The notes beneath the pieces were generated by a model. That model ran no database searches and was not told the DNA's origin. It saw only the letters and a program-made list of their open reading frames with translations. A program made the translations under genes and the position numbers. Positions 4,857 through 5,292 of a stretch of DNA of 5,292 bases are shown in pieces; position 1 is the first letter of the stretch; the number at the start of each line of letters is the position of its first letter. Origin of the DNA: Oceanihabitans sp. (GTDB lineage Bacteria > Bacteroidota > Bacteroidia > Flavobacteriales > Flavobacteriaceae); assembly GCA_018067265.1 (NCBI GenBank), contig JAGPUY010000155.1, positions 1 through 5,292 of the forward strand, written 5' to 3'.

Positions 4857-5292
4857 ATGGATATAAACAAAATTGACAATACTAGCCTCAATAAACTACC
4901 TATAGGAAGTAGTTGTGAAATTAATTGTATCCATATAAAGATTAAAGATTTTAGACCAATAGTTGACGAATTTGAGAAACATATTTGTGATACAAATTGG
5001 ATAAAAAATCTTGACGAAATATCACAGATAACTTTTCGAGCTACTTCAAAAAAAACTATTGATAAAATTGTAAATGGAATAATTGCTAAAATATCTTCAA
5101 ATGTAAATACTGAAATTGGAGAATTTATTATTTCGTATGCTGCACAGCAAGCTTTAGAAATTGAACATTCTCATAAATTAATTCCGTTAGCAGAATTACT
5201 TAAAGAAAAAATTACAGGGAACCCTGGTTTTGACTATCATTCTATAAGTTCTAATAGTTATTTAGTTTTTGGAGAGGCTAAGTTTAGTTTAG
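4857..5292 (+). CDS. Partial gene: PD-(D/E)XK nuclease-like protein, HamA/DUF1837-like
   Basis: The reading frame is open from the ATG at 4857 to the window end (145 codons, no stop), so the 3' part is missing. The product has no signal peptide. Residues 88-92 read GEFII, then PLAELLKEKITGNPGFDYHS (110-129), and FGEAKF (138-143) after a short beta-hairpin. Glu89, Asp126, Glu140 and Lys142 form the E...D-x13-E-x-K core of PD-(D/E)XK nucleases. The GE helix, the GFD-H turn and the GEAK strand resemble HamA (DUF1837), the nuclease of the Hachiman anti-phage system. This is recognition by eye; other restriction-endonuclease-like families share the core. If it is HamA, a HamB helicase gene should follow outside the window. 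If it is a solitary cassette gene, a matching inverted repeat should follow its stop. Base composition is AT-rich like the HEPN gene. Confidence 0.65.
   Translation, partial: MDINKIDNTSLNKLPIGSSCEINCIHIKIKDFRPIVDEFEKHICDTNWIKNLDEISQITFRATSKKTIDKIVNGIIAKISSNVNTEIGEFIISYAAQQALEIEHSHKLIPLAELLKEKITGNPGFDYHSISSNSYLVFGEAKFSL

Noticed and set aside
4857..5292. Complete Hachiman defence system
   Set aside because: Only a partial HamA-like nuclease core is visible. The C-terminus and any HamB helicase lie outside the window, so the system cannot be called.

Overview
The window looks like the chromosome of a marine or seaweed-associated flavobacterium (Bacteroidetes). The DNA is AT-rich, and two Bacteroidetes-style lipoproteins have a Lys after the lipobox Cys. 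There are no clear Shine-Dalgarno sequences, a TAnnTTTG-type promoter can be found, and one gene is a PL7 alginate lyase. The organism assignment is inferred from these features, not from a database match.

Left half (1-3567), metabolic genes. A stand-alone seven-bladed Reg_prop beta-propeller lipoprotein (22-1149) ends at an intrinsic terminator (1210-1238). A PL7 alginate lyase lipoprotein follows (1348-2442; the true start is the ATG at 1348). Its upstream region holds a perfect 24-bp palindrome of GntR/FadR type (1245-1268) and a 9-bp leader stem-loop (1290-1317). It converges on an FAD-dependent amine-oxidase-family gene (2509-3567, minus strand) across a short gap that holds two hairpins, one of them a probable bidirectional terminator. 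The lyase therefore looks like a separately regulated, single-gene alginate-responsive unit.

Middle (3568-3868), non-coding. It holds the minus-strand promoter, so close to the ATG that the mRNA may be leaderless, and two palindromes of the same 7-2-7 layout with a TT centre (3648-3663 and 3705-3728).

Right part (3843-5292), an accessory region of lower G+C. A 240-residue protein with a HEPN-type R-N-x3-H motif (3869-4591) is bracketed by near-matching inverted repeats. A roughly 265-bp spacer with a long imperfect hairpin (4716-4789) and several AACACGT copies follows. A second copy of the boundary motif AACACGTTG (4816-4824) then precedes a gene cut by the window end (4857-5292), whose product carries a PD-(D/E)XK-like E...D...ExK core resembling HamA/DUF1837 nucleases. 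The most interesting reading is a series of single-gene cassettes, each carrying a putative nuclease and bounded by gene-specific inverted repeats. Mobility and a defence function are inferences.
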